Positions 1 to 7,823 are shown, counted from the stretch's first letter. The stretch: 64,000 bases of DNA from Arthrobacter sp. S39 (GCF_004320525.1 NZ_SIHX01000007.1:1-64000), one strand, 5' to 3'. Numbers and translations: made by a program. Notes: generated by a model from the letters alone, not told the origin.

Positions 1-212
1 ATGGCCCCACGGGAAAACGCGGCAACCACACTGCAAAATTTGAAACCAGCTGTAAAAACCAGACCACACCACGGGGTGGCATAATCCAGTCAATTCAACC
101 AATTCAATACAATAAATTGGTATCAACAAACTTGGCACACTATTGAGTTCTCAAACAACAGACACACCCGGCACCACCACAACCAAACAGCCGTGGATCG
201 CTCCGGAGCAAC
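1..212 (-). ncRNA. 5' leader of an rRNA operon (16S lies off the left edge)
   Basis: Read on the minus strand, 157-134 gives TGTTTGAGAACTCAATAGTG, followed by TGCC. This is the boxA-type antitermination element familiar from the leaders and spacers of actinobacterial rRNA operons. A 6-bp stem (CCAATT/AATTGG, 99-120) follows and could be a processing stem. The region is AT-richer than anything nearby and has no convincing coding frame. Because the sequence to the right is a permease gene and not 16S, this is the 5' leader rather than the 16S-23S spacer, so 16S should begin just left of base 1. The 16S position is inferred. Confidence 0.75.
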
Positions 213-218
213 CTCTCA

Positions 219-247
219 AACCTACCCGGACTCGGGGAGCTTTGCAA
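219..247 (-). promoter_or_regulatory. candidate proximal rRNA promoter
   Basis: On the minus strand a TTGCAA hexamer (247-242) is separated by 17 bases from TAGGTT (224-219). It would start transcription near 212, about 55 bases before the boxA-like element. The hexamers match the sigma-70-type consensus moderately. The position relative to boxA is what supports it. Confidence 0.35.
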
Positions 248-384
248 ATCGGCGTTTCCGCGATTTACCGCCCCGGCGAACCGGCCCCACCCAAACCCGG
301 CACGCTACAAAGCGTGCCATTTCCAGGCCGTTGAAAAAGGGGGTTTGTCGCAATTTTTCCGCATCAGCGGCGGCGACTCAGAAA

Positions 385-413
385 ACAATACACGCCCGCA
401 ACCCCCACAGCAA
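385..413 (-). promoter_or_regulatory. candidate distal rRNA promoter
   Basis: On the minus strand TTGCTG (413-408), a 17-base spacer and TATTGT (390-385) form a second sigma-70-type promoter about 165 bases upstream of the first. Tandem promoters are common for rRNA operons. An 8-bp perfect hairpin (GGCACGCT/AGCGTGCC, 299-318) lies between the two. The assignment rests on consensus matching only. Confidence 0.3.
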
Positions 414-593
414 ATCCAGCCCAGAGCGTGCCGCCAACCCCCGAAAACCCCGAAAACACAGGGATTCGGGGGCCATCCGTATCGCCTGCCCGGGCAGTCA
501 GCCGGACCCGCCCGATATGGAGTGGGTCACAGGACCGTACAGAAGCCGCGCGCGCACGCACCCACTCCTGCCTCGCAAAGCCAGCAGGCGGAT

Positions 594-624
594 AGGGCGC
601 GCCCGGTCAAACCGGACGCGCCCT
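594..624 (-). terminator. terminator of the permease gene
   Basis: A 14-bp stem with one G-T type mismatch and a 3-base loop lies 42 bases after the permease stop codon. It insulates the permease from the rRNA promoters, which lie downstream and fire in the same direction. There is no long T tract, as is usual in high-GC actinobacteria. Confidence 0.65.
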
Positions 625-666
625 CCGTTTGCCCTGAACCAACGAACTGGTTCAAGCCGGCTTTAT

Positions 667-2079
667 TCAGTCGACGAGCACCGGCTGCTTGGCACCATCC
701 GAAGACTCGACTACCGGCGTAACCTTGCCCGAACGGTGGTGAAGCCAGTTCGCGACTGCCAGGAGCGCCACGAGTGCGAAGGTGCTCAGGAGCTGGGGAC
801 GGGAGTCCTCGCCGATGAAGCCCACCGTGAAGATCGCCGCGAGGATGACCAGACCAAACACGGTGAGCCACGGGAAGCCGGGCATCCGCAGGGGAAGATC
901 CGTTCCGTCGCGGTCGGCGCGGAGGCGCAGCGCGAGCTGGGCGAGGAGCGCGGAGGTCCACACCAGCAGGCATGTCGAGCCCACGATGTTGAGCAGGACA
1001 GGAAGAACCATCTCGGGGAAAGCCAGCTCCAGCACCACCGTGACAACGCCGAAAGCAACACTGGCCAGGACCGCGACCACCGGAACCCGGGCCTTGGACA
1101 CGGAAGCGAGCAGACGCGGCGCTTCTCCCCGCTCGGCGAGGGAGTACGCCATCCGGGAGGCGCCGTAGAGGTTGGCGTTGAGCGCGGAAAGCAGTGCTGC
1201 GACGGCCACGAGGGTGATGGCGGTGGCAGCGCCGGGCATGCCCGCGGCGTCCAGCACTGCGGCGAACGGGCTCTTCAGCCCCGCCGAACCCACCGGAACC
1301 ACGGCCGCGATCACGAAGATGGCACCGATGTAGAAGACCAGGATGCGCCACAGCACCGTCCGGACTGCCTTCTTCACGCTGCGGGCCGGCTCGGCGGTCT
1401 CAGCTGCCGCCACGGAGACAATCTCGGTGCCGCCGAATGCGAACGCCACCACGAACAGTGCCGTGGCAATCCCGGCGAAACCGCTGGGTGCGAAGCCGGC
1501 GCCGGTGAAGTTGGACAGGCCCGGCGACTGGACGCCCGGCAGCCAGCCGAAGAGCAGGGCAGCGCCCACCAGGAGGAACCCGACGATGGCCGCCACCTTG
1601 AGCAGGGCGAACCAGAACTCGAACTCGCCGAAGTTCTTCACACTCGTCAGGTTCACGGCGGTGAGCACCACGATGAACACGAACGCCATCAGCCACACCG
1701 GCAGGGCCGGGAAGATGGTCGCCAGCAGGCCCGCCGCACCGAGGGCTTCGGCCGCGATGACCACCACAAGCTGCAGCCACCAGAGCCAGCCCACCGTGGC
1801 ACCGGCCACCGGCCCGTAGGCCTTGGCCGTATAGACGGAGAACGCACCACTGTCCGGATTGGCGGCCGCCATCTCGCCGAGGGCCCACATCACCAGGATG
1901 ATGAGGGTGCCGGCCACAAGGTAGGAGATCAGCACGGCCGGGCCGGCAGCCTGGATGCCGGCGCCGGAGCCGATGAACAGGCCCGCGCCGATGGCGCTTC
2001 CGAGCCCCATCATCGTGAGCTGGCGGGGTTTCAGTGCCGCGCCCAGTGCGCGGCCAGACGTCTTTGTCTGTTGTTCCAT
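667..2079 (-). CDS. APC-superfamily amino-acid permease
   Basis: This 470-residue integral membrane protein is of usual length for the amino-acid/polyamine/organocation family. The signature of the first membrane helix is visible at residues 23-40 (MMGLGSAIGAGLFIGSGA), followed by about eleven further hydrophobic segments. An AGAGGA ribosome site lies 6 bases before the ATG. It probably imports an amino acid by proton symport. It follows the aminotransferase gene on the same strand by about 40 bases, and a divergent Lrp regulator and a TPP decarboxylase lie beyond, so the substrate is probably the amino acid degraded by that locus (aromatic or branched-chain). Substrate specificity cannot be read from the sequence. 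Confidence 0.9.
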   Translation of the reverse strand: MEQQTKTSGRALGAALKPRQLTMMGLGSAIGAGLFIGSGAGIQAAGPAVLISYLVAGTLIILVMWALGEMAAANPDSGAFSVYTAKAYGPVAGATVGWLWWLQLVVVIAAEALGAAGLLATIFPALPVWLMAFVFIVVLTAVNLTSVKNFGEFEFWFALLKVAAIVGFLLVGAALLFGWLPGVQSPGLSNFTGAGFAPSGFAGIATALFVVAFAFGGTEIVSVAAAETAEPARSVKKAVRTVLWRILVFYIGAIFVIAAVVPVGSAGLKSPFAAVLDAAGMPGAATAITLVAVAALLSALNANLYGASRMAYSLAERGEAPRLLASVSKARVPVVAVLASVAFGVVTVVLELAFPEMVLPVLLNIVGSTCLLVWTSALLAQLALRLRADRDGTDLPLRMPGFPWLTVFGLVILAAIFTVGFIGEDSRPQLLSTFALVALLAVANWLHHRSGKVTPVVESSDGAKQPVLVD

Positions 2080-2122
2080 GGGGAGTCCTCTGGTTGTAGG
2101 TGGAACGGGTTGGGGTTACAGG

Positions 2123-3232
2123 TCAGTCGATTGTCGAGGCCGCGTGCGCCTCAAGGAGCCGGAGTACGCGGTCGTTGGAGGCGGGATCGGCGACGGTGAT
2201 CCGCACGCCGTCCCCCTGGTACGCCCGGACCAGGATGCCCGCGCGGTCGAACGCCTCCACCAGCCTCGCTTGGAGGTCCGCATCGGCACGGATCCACAGG
2301 AAGTTGCCCTGGCTCGCCTGCAGCTTCCAGCCCTGGGCCTCAAGCTGCGCGGCCATCCGTGCACGCTCCTGCCTGACGGCCGCGACCCGCGCTTCCATCT
2401 CCTCCCCCGCGTCCAGCGACGCGACGGCGGCCTTCTGGGCCAGCGCGCTCACGGAGAAGGGAAGGGCCGTCCGGCGCAGTCCCTCGGCGATGGCCGGCGC
2501 CGCCACGGCGTAGCCCACGCGCAGGCCGGCGAGTCCGTAGGCCTTCGAGAAGGTGCGCAGGATGCAGACGTTCGGGTACTGGCGGTAGAGCGCCAGGGAA
2601 TCGGGACCGCTGCCGGCTTCGGCGTATTCCACGTAGGCCTCGTCGATCACCACGAGGATGTCGGAGCGGACGGACTGCAGGAAAGCCTCGAGCTGTTCAT
2701 GGCTGATCGGCACGCCGGTGGGGTTGTTGGGGGTGCAGAGCAGGATCACCTTCGTGCGGGCGGTGACGGCCGCGGCCATGGCATCGAGGTCGTGGCCTTC
2801 TTCGCTGTCCAGCGGGATGCGGACCGGCCGGGCGCCTGCCAGCTCAACGAGGATGGGGTAGGCCTCGAAGGAACGCCACGCGAAGATCACCTCGTCCCCG
2901 GCGTCGCACAGGCCGGTGATGATCTGCTGCAGGACGCCGACGCTGCCGGGTCCCACCGCCACCTCTCCGGCCGTGACGCCGAGGTGGCCGGCAAGCCGTT
3001 CGCGGAGTTCGACGGCGGCACTGTCCGGGTAGCGGTTCATCGTACCGGCCGCCGCGGCCACCGCAGCGGCGGCAGCGGGCAGCGGTTCGTAGTGGCTTTC
3101 GTTGCTGGCGAGGGCCGCAATGTCCAGGCCGGCGCTGCGCCGGCCCGGGACGTAGGGCGGGAGGCCGGCCACCGCGCCGCGAAGGGTGGGAAGCGCGGTG
3201 TCCGGTGCGGTCAGGAGTTGATCACGGGTCAT
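2123..3232 (-). CDS. PLP aminotransferase, HisC/aromatic aminotransferase type
   Basis: This 369-residue fold-type I aminotransferase resembles histidinol-phosphate and aromatic amino-acid aminotransferases. Visible motifs are NNPTG (169-173), DEAY (197-200), the PLP lysine K230 in TFSKAYGLAGLRVG, and R238, which should bind the substrate carboxylate. It would convert an amino acid and a 2-oxo acid into the matching oxo acid and amino acid in the cytosol. It sits apart from any his operon and next to a permease, an Lrp regulator and a TPP-dependent decarboxylase. A catabolic role on aromatic amino acids is therefore more likely than histidine synthesis; that is inference. No clear ribosome site precedes the ATG, which lies only 8 bases after a -10 element, so the message is probably nearly leaderless. 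Confidence 0.85.
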   Translation of the reverse strand: MTRDQLLTAPDTALPTLRGAVAGLPPYVPGRRSAGLDIAALASNESHYEPLPAAAAAVAAAAGTMNRYPDSAAVELRERLAGHLGVTAGEVAVGPGSVGVLQQIITGLCDAGDEVIFAWRSFEAYPILVELAGARPVRIPLDSEEGHDLDAMAAAVTARTKVILLCTPNNPTGVPISHEQLEAFLQSVRSDILVVIDEAYVEYAEAGSGPDSLALYRQYPNVCILRTFSKAYGLAGLRVGYAVAAPAIAEGLRRTALPFSVSALAQKAAVASLDAGEEMEARVAAVRQERARMAAQLEAQGWKLQASQGNFLWIRADADLQARLVEAFDRAGILVRAYQGDGVRITVADPASNDRVLRLLEAHAASTID

Positions 3233-3240
3233 GAGGAACG

Positions 3241-3269
3241 ACTATGTTGTGACCCGGCCCACAATGCAA
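3241..3269 (-). promoter_or_regulatory. aminotransferase promoter with embedded inverted repeat
   Basis: On the minus strand TTGCAT (3269-3264), exactly 17 bases and CATAGT (3246-3241) precede the ATG at 3232. The spacer is bounded by a TTGTG/CACAA inverted repeat (3247-3264). That is a plausible operator for the divergent Lrp-type regulator and would block polymerase at this promoter. Confidence 0.5.
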
Positions 3270-3324
3270 GATACGCTCAACCCATTGGGACTTCTGCTCA
3301 ACTTCTACTGACTGTGGTGAAAAT

Positions 3325-3828
3325 ATGACCATCCAGAACCCGCGCACCCTGGATTCCCTTGACGGCAGGATCATCCTCGCCCTCGACAAGGACCCGGAAG
3401 CCAGCGCCCTGGCACTCTCGCGGACGCTCGGCGTCGCACGGAACACGGTCCACGCCCGGCTGTCACGGCTCGAGCGCAGCGGCGCCCTCCGCTCCTTCAG
3501 CCGCAGGCTGGACCCCGCCGCACTCGGCTATGACCTGATGGCTTTCCTCTCACTGGCCATCAGCCAGACCCGGGCCGGAGCGGTGGAAAACGGGCTCGAG
3601 GCCATCCCGGAGGTGATCGAGGTGCACGCCACCACCGGCGACGCGGACCTCATGGCCAAGGTGGTGGCCCGGAGTACGGCCGATCTCTACCGCATCACCA
3701 ACCAGATCCTGGCCATCGACGGAATTCAGCGGACCAGCACGGCCATCTCCGTGGTTGAACTGATGCCGCCCCGCTACGACGGCCTTTTGAGCCGGCTGTC
3801 AGAGCAGGAGGCGCGCCCTTCGGAGTAA
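3325..3828 (+). CDS. Lrp/AsnC-family transcriptional regulator
   Basis: This 167-residue protein has the Lrp layout. An N-terminal winged helix-turn-helix (about residues 8-58, LDSLDGRIILALDKDPEASA then RTLGVARNTVHARLSRLE) is followed by an alpha-beta RAM domain (about 75-150) that normally binds an amino acid and drives oligomer formation. It is divergent from the aminotransferase and permease genes and upstream of the decarboxylase, the usual arrangement for a local regulator sensing the substrate of its neighbours. The inverted repeat at 3247-3264 is a candidate binding site. Confidence 0.9.
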   Translation: MTIQNPRTLDSLDGRIILALDKDPEASALALSRTLGVARNTVHARLSRLERSGALRSFSRRLDPAALGYDLMAFLSLAISQTRAGAVENGLEAIPEVIEVHATTGDADLMAKVVARSTADLYRITNQILAIDGIQRTSTAISVVELMPPRYDGLLSRLSEQEARPSE

Positions 3829-3947
3829 GCGCAGGTGATGCACGCCACAGGTGGGCATATTTTCACTTGAGCCTCCGACTGCTGCCAAATATCCCAATCA
3901 ATATCGGCTCTATTGCCTATCTGGGAACCAGCGCACAAGATTCCTGC

Positions 3948-5618
3948 ATGACTACTCTTACCGTCTCCGGCCGCGTGGCGCAGGTTCTCAGCAGCTATGT
4001 CAGCGACGTCTTCGGCGTGATGGGCAACGGCAACGTCTACTTCCTGGACGCAGCGGAAAAGCTGGGCCTCCGCTTCTCCGCCGTCCGCCATGAAGGTGCC
4101 GCCATCGCCGCGGCCGACGCCTACTACCGGACCTCTGGACGCCTCGCCGCGGGCACCACCACCTACGGCCCCGGTTACACCAATGCACTCACCGCCCTCG
4201 CGGAGGCGGTCCAGGCGCAGATCCCCGTGGTGCTGGTCACCGGGGACGCGCCGAGCAGCGGCGCCCGGCCCCAGGACGTGGACCAGGCGGCCATCGCCGC
4301 AGGCCTCGGCGCGGCCACGTTCACCGTCACCCGCGACGCCGCGGGCGCCATCACGCAGCAGGCGGTGGAGTACGCACTCACCAGGCGCACCGCCGTCGTG
4401 ATTGCCATCCCCTACGACCTCGCGGCACTCGACGCAGGGGACGAGGAGCTTCCGGCGCCGTTGGCACCTCAGGTGACGGACGACGTCGACGGCGGCCTGG
4501 GGCGCGTAGCCCGCCTGCTCGCCGGCGCGAAGCGGCCACTGATCCTCGCCGGCCGCGGTGCGCACCTCGCCGGAGCCGGCCCGGAGCTCCGCGAGCTCGC
4601 CGACCGCCTCGGCGCACTGACTGCCGGAACCGCCCTGGCGCTCAACCTCCTCAAAGGCGAGGGGTACTTGGGCGTCGCCGGCGGTTTCGGCACGGACACC
4701 GCGGCCGGCCTCATGGGTGAGGCCGATGTGGTCCTCGTGGCCGGGGCGAGCCTGAGCCCCTTCACCATGCGGTTCGGGCACCTGCTCGGCCCGGACAGCA
4801 CCGTCATCCAGATCGACGCCGCCCTGCAGCCCACGCACCCCCGGGTGGACACGTTTGTCAGCGCGGACGTGAAGTCTGCCGCGGGACGCATCCTGGGGAT
4901 GCTGGATGACGGCGCTTCGGCGGGCGCCTGCTCAGAAGCGTGGCGCGCGGAAGCCCGCCAGCGCCTGGCCGAAGGACCGGCCCACCACCCCGGTTTCGAC
5001 GAGACCCCGGACGGCCGGCTGGACCCGCGCTCCCTGGCCACGGCATTGGATGCCGTGCTGCCGGAGCGCCGCACGGTGGTCCAGGACGGCGGGCACTTCG
5101 TCGGCTGGGCACCCATGTACTGGCGGATCCCGAGGCCGCAGGACCTGGTCATGGTGGGGACCGCGTTCCAGGCCATCGGGCTGGGCCTGGCCAGCGCCGT
5201 CGGGGCGGCCCGCGCCCTGGAGGACGGCCGCACCCTGGTGCTGGCCTCCGGCGACGGCGGTTTCCTGATGGGCCTGTCCGACCTCGAATCGCTGATCGGG
5301 GCGGCGAGCAGCGCCGTTGTGGTGATCTACAACGATGCGGCCTACGGAGCCGAAATCCACCAGTACGGATCCCAGGGCCTGACCGAAAAGCCCATGCTGA
5401 TCCCCGAGGTGGACTTCAGCGGCATCGCCCGCGCGCTCGGTGCCGAGTCGGCGATCATCCGCTCGCTGGCGGACCTTTCCGCGCTCACCAATTGGATCGA
5501 CGCCGGCGCGAAAGGTACCTTCGTGGCCGACTGCCGGATCACGTCAAGCGTCCGGGCTCCGTGGATGAGCGAGTGGATGGCGGCCAAGGAGCAGGAGAAG
5601 GCGGCGGTGGCGGGGTAG
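3948..5618 (+). CDS. thiamine-diphosphate-dependent decarboxylase (acetolactate synthase/phenylpyruvate decarboxylase fold)
   Basis: This 556-residue protein has the three-domain layout of the ThDP enzyme family. Residues 1-170 form the PYR domain with the conserved cofactor-activating glutamate E49 (RHEGAAIAAADAYYR). The middle domain spans about 185-320, and the PP domain carries the GDGG...N magnesium-diphosphate motif near residue 440. The start at 3948 was chosen because the family homology begins there; an upstream in-frame ATG at 3867 would add an unrelated 27-residue leader. With an aminotransferase, permease and Lrp regulator alongside, decarboxylation of a 2-oxo acid from an aromatic amino acid is plausible (an Ehrlich-type route). 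A second, broken copy of its last 318 bases lies at 7458-7774. Confidence 0.85.
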   Translation: MTTLTVSGRVAQVLSSYVSDVFGVMGNGNVYFLDAAEKLGLRFSAVRHEGAAIAAADAYYRTSGRLAAGTTTYGPGYTNALTALAEAVQAQIPVVLVTGDAPSSGARPQDVDQAAIAAGLGAATFTVTRDAAGAITQQAVEYALTRRTAVVIAIPYDLAALDAGDEELPAPLAPQVTDDVDGGLGRVARLLAGAKRPLILAGRGAHLAGAGPELRELADRLGALTAGTALALNLLKGEGYLGVAGGFGTDTAAGLMGEADVVLVAGASLSPFTMRFGHLLGPDSTVIQIDAALQPTHPRVDTFVSADVKSAAGRILGMLDDGASAGACSEAWRAEARQRLAEGPAHHPGFDETPDGRLDPRSLATALDAVLPERRTVVQDGGHFVGWAPMYWRIPRPQDLVMVGTAFQAIGLGLASAVGAARALEDGRTLVLASGDGGFLMGLSDLESLIGAASSAVVVIYNDAAYGAEIHQYGSQGLTEKPMLIPEVDFSGIARALGAESAIIRSLADLSALTNWIDAGAKGTFVADCRITSSVRAPWMSEWMAAKEQEKAAVAG

Positions 5619-5746
5619 GAGGGCTGAATTCACACGTTCGAGGGATCTCGCCGACTACCCCGCCCCGACCCCGTTCAAGGCGGCTGGCCAGCACGGGGTG
5701 GGGAAAGATCAGCGCAATACTGCCTCCCGGCCCAACCACCCAGAGT

Positions 5747-5759
5747 CGCATTTCATATT
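5747..5759 (+). repeat. left arm of a 13-bp inverted repeat bounding the HTH/nucleotidyltransferase module
   Basis: CGCATTTCATATT at 5747-5759 recurs as its exact reverse complement at 7307-7319, beyond the end of the nucleotidyltransferase gene. A near-identical direct copy of CATATTCGTAGCG (5754-5766) also occurs at 7284-7296 as CATATTGGTAGCG. These may be operator copies or relics of the ends of the acquired segment. Confidence 0.5.
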
Positions 5760-5779
5760 CGTAGCGCTATCGATATAAT
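5747..5779 (+). promoter_or_regulatory. leaderless promoter of the HTH gene with palindromic operator candidates
   Basis: A perfect TATAAT at 5774-5779 ends six bases before the ATG at 5786, which places the transcription start on the A of the start codon. The -35 element is weak (TTTCAT, 5751-5756, spacer 17). Two perfect 8-bp palindromes, TAGCGCTA (5762-5769) and TATCGATA (5768-5775), overlap the -10 region. They would suit autorepression by the encoded DNA-binding protein. Confidence 0.6.
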
Positions 5780-5785
5780 TTTGAC

Positions 5786-6472
5786 ATGCCGCTGAGTATC
5801 CCCGAATTGGCGAAGCGCCTAAATGTAAACGAAAGCCGTGCACGGCACCTTGTGCAGTCCGGCCGTATCCGCGGGCAGAGGGTGGGCGGTCGATGGCTGG
5901 TTGATGAAGCGGACGCATCCCAGTATCAGCCCGGGGCACCCGCTGGCAGGCCACTTTCGGAGCGTAACGCATGGCTGTTTGTCCTTGCGGCCAGTGATGC
6001 TTGGAAAGACGCCAAGTCCGATTTTCTCGTGCCCGTCTCTCCCGTTGAGAAGTATCGCCTCAACCACAGGCTGCAACGGTGGGAGGACGCAGCCTTCTCC
6101 GTCCCCCTCCTGCTGGCGTTGCTCGCCAACCGTGCCGACAGACTTGAGTTTTCCGCCAGCGGCGGCGATATCCCGGAGTTGAAGAAGGATCCCCGGCTCC
6201 GGCCGTCCGGCGTGTCCCACCCGGAATCGGGCCTGCTCGCAAATTCCGAGATCGAGGCCTATGTAAGCCGGGATGACGTCGATGCCCTGGTAAGGGATTG
6301 GTTCCTGGTGGAGGCCAAGCCCGGGCAGCGGGCCAACGTTGTCCTGCATGCAGCTGATGACGTACCCGCTGAGCTTCCGCTACTGGTCGTAGCCGCGGAT
6401 CTGGCCGAACGCCCAGGTGCTCGGGAACAAGAAGCCGCCCGCGAACTGGTCAGGAGCATTCATGCCGATTGA
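5786..6472 (+). CDS. excisionase/MerR-like HTH protein, putative antitoxin of a nucleotidyltransferase module
   Basis: This 228-residue protein starts with a helix-turn-helix of the excisionase/MerR-like type (residues 3-48: IPELAKRLNVNESRARHLVQ then SGRIRGQRVGGRWLVDEADA). The C-terminal 170 residues match no family I can name. The gene is leaderless and its stop overlaps the next gene by 11 bases, so the two are translationally coupled. A small DNA-binding protein preceding a nucleotidyltransferase-fold protein resembles type IV AbiEi/AbiEii toxin-antitoxin pairs in organisation, although the sequences are not obviously AbiE. The pair is flanked by an intact and a broken decarboxylase 3' end, which marks it as acquired. 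The antitoxin role is inferred. Confidence 0.65.
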   Translation: MPLSIPELAKRLNVNESRARHLVQSGRIRGQRVGGRWLVDEADASQYQPGAPAGRPLSERNAWLFVLAASDAWKDAKSDFLVPVSPVEKYRLNHRLQRWEDAAFSVPLLLALLANRADRLEFSASGGDIPELKKDPRLRPSGVSHPESGLLANSEIEAYVSRDDVDALVRDWFLVEAKPGQRANVVLHAADDVPAELPLLVVAADLAERPGAREQEAARELVRSIHAD

Positions 6473-7184
6473 ACTCCCGGCAATGCCTGTCGAGCAGCAG
6501 GAAGCCTGGCAGGCGGTGTTCGAGATCCATGCTGGTATGCCACAAGGCTGGGTCCTCGTCGGCGGACAGTCCGTCTACCTGCACGCGATTGAACGGAGCG
6601 CCCCTGTTGTCAGGGCAACAAGTGATGCCGATTTTGCCCTCGACATCCGGGCCTACCCTACGATGCTCCGCGACTTCACTTCACTGTTGAGGAAGCTCGG
6701 CTTCGAATCTGCGGGCGAGTCATTTGAGGGCCACCAGCACCGATGGCTCCGCGGAAAAGCCATCGTGGATGTCCTCATTCCCCGCCATCTCGGAGAGCGG
6801 GCAGCCGGCCGCCGTGGTGTGACAGGTGGGACGACGATCGCGGCACCCGCCACCCAGCAGGCACTGGACCGGGCGGAAACAGTTGATGTCACTGCTGGGT
6901 CGGTCACCGGTCGAGTGAACCGCCCATCGCTGCTCGGCAGCTTGATCGGTAAAGCCGCCGCCCTGAAAATTGTGAATGATGAATTTCGAGAGCGGCACAT
7001 CACTGATTTTCTGACGCTGGCCGCCGTCGTGGGCGCCGCTGACCTGCGCGGCGTCACCTATCAGCCTGCAGAACGCGATCACCTTGCACATATGCTCGGC
7101 CATCTGAAAAACACCCCCGAGCATATGGGCCTCGTACCCGAAGGTGCAGACGGTGTGGAGCGCCTCCGGATGTCCCTGGGCTGA
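6462..7184 (+). CDS. nucleotidyltransferase-fold protein, putative toxin
   Basis: This 240-residue protein has the core of a minimal nucleotidyltransferase. There is a glycine motif (VLVGGQSVYL, 31-40), a DxD pair (D55 and D57 in RATSDADFALD) and a third acidic residue, D103, in AIVDVLIP. Such folds transfer a nucleotide to RNA or protein and include the AbiEii and MenT toxins and the MNT antitoxins. AGGAG lies 6 bases before the ATG at 6462, inside the end of the HTH gene. The paired gene order suggests a toxin-antitoxin or abortive-infection module. An alternative is a small-molecule nucleotidyltransferase under its own regulator. Confidence 0.65.
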   Translation: MPIELPAMPVEQQEAWQAVFEIHAGMPQGWVLVGGQSVYLHAIERSAPVVRATSDADFALDIRAYPTMLRDFTSLLRKLGFESAGESFEGHQHRWLRGKAIVDVLIPRHLGERAAGRRGVTGGTTIAAPATQQALDRAETVDVTAGSVTGRVNRPSLLGSLIGKAAALKIVNDEFRERHITDFLTLAAVVGAADLRGVTYQPAERDHLAHMLGHLKNTPEHMGLVPEGADGVERLRMSLG

Positions 7185-7306
7185 TTCCGGTATGCACTCA
7201 ACGCATGCTATGTCACCAGAGCCGCGCTGTTTCCGCGCCGTCGGGGCCCGATAGCGCGGGAGTAATTGGCTCCCGCTGGTGTCATATTGGTAGCGAAAGC
7301 ACCATA

Positions 7307-7319
7307 AATATGAAATGCG
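7307..7319 (-). repeat. right arm of the 13-bp inverted repeat
   Basis: AATATGAAATGCG is the exact reverse complement of 5747-5759. It lies within an imperfect dyad (CATATT...AATATG, 7284-7312). The 270 bases from 7185 to 7457 hold no gene that I can recognise apart from this repeat cluster. Confidence 0.5.
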
Positions 7320-7457
7320 GCCGGTAAACAGGAAGTCGTCCAGCCAGCCGCAACGCCGTCTTATAGGTGCCAACACCCAGAATGAGGCGACCAGCAGTAC
7401 CTACGCGCAGGAGTCGGCCAATGACCTGTCCAGCTCGGGAACCGCAGATCCATTGAA

Positions 7458-7774
7458 GCGGCGAGTGGCGCCGTCGTGGTGATCTACAACGATCGGCGCA
7501 CGGCGCCGAAATCCACCAGTACGGCTCCCAGGGCCTGACCGAAAAGCCGATGCTGATCCCCGAAGTGGACTTCAGCGGCATCGCCCGCGCGCTCGGTGCC
7601 GAGTCGGCGATCATCCGCTCGCTGGCGGACCTCTCGGCGCTCACGGACTGGATCGACGCCGGCGCCAGGGGAACCTTCGTGGCCGACTGCCGGATCACCT
7701 CCAGCGTGCGGGCCCCGTGGCTGAGCGAATGGATGGCAGCCAAGCAGGAGGCGAAGGCGGCGGTGGCTGGGTAA
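7458..7774 (+). pseudogene. 3' remnant of a second thiamine-diphosphate decarboxylase copy
   Basis: This 317-base stretch aligns end to end with the last 318 bases of the intact decarboxylase (5301-5618). By eye about nine bases in ten match, and both end in the same stop context. One base is lost near 7492 relative to the intact gene, so the remnant is frameshifted as well as lacking its first 450 codons. A short open frame from 7550 exists but is only the terminal 74 residues of the enzyme. The divergence is too high for a very recent tandem duplication. It fits the resident gene end being displaced when a related copy plus cargo recombined in. The strong terminator just downstream probably belonged to the original gene. 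Confidence 0.9.
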
Positions 7775-7790
7775 CTCTCGTTCAAGGGAG

Positions 7791-7823
7791 CGGGCGACGG
7801 CGGCTGGTTGCCGCCGTCGCCCG
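7791..7823. terminator. bidirectional terminator between the decarboxylase remnant and pntB
   Basis: A perfect 14-bp stem (CGGGCGACGGCGGC and its complement) with a 5-base loop is followed by TTTCCC. It serves the convergent pntB gene and presumably once served the decarboxylase. Confidence 0.8.

Noticed and set aside
193-2199. Long plus-strand frame of 668 codons
   Set aside because: It lies antisense to the permease and the rRNA leader, has low-complexity Arg/His-rich composition and matches no protein pattern. It is a GC-driven shadow frame.
7550-7774. 74-codon frame as an independent gene
   Set aside because: Its sequence is the exact C-terminal end of the decarboxylase, with frameshifted homology continuing upstream to 7458. 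It is part of a remnant.
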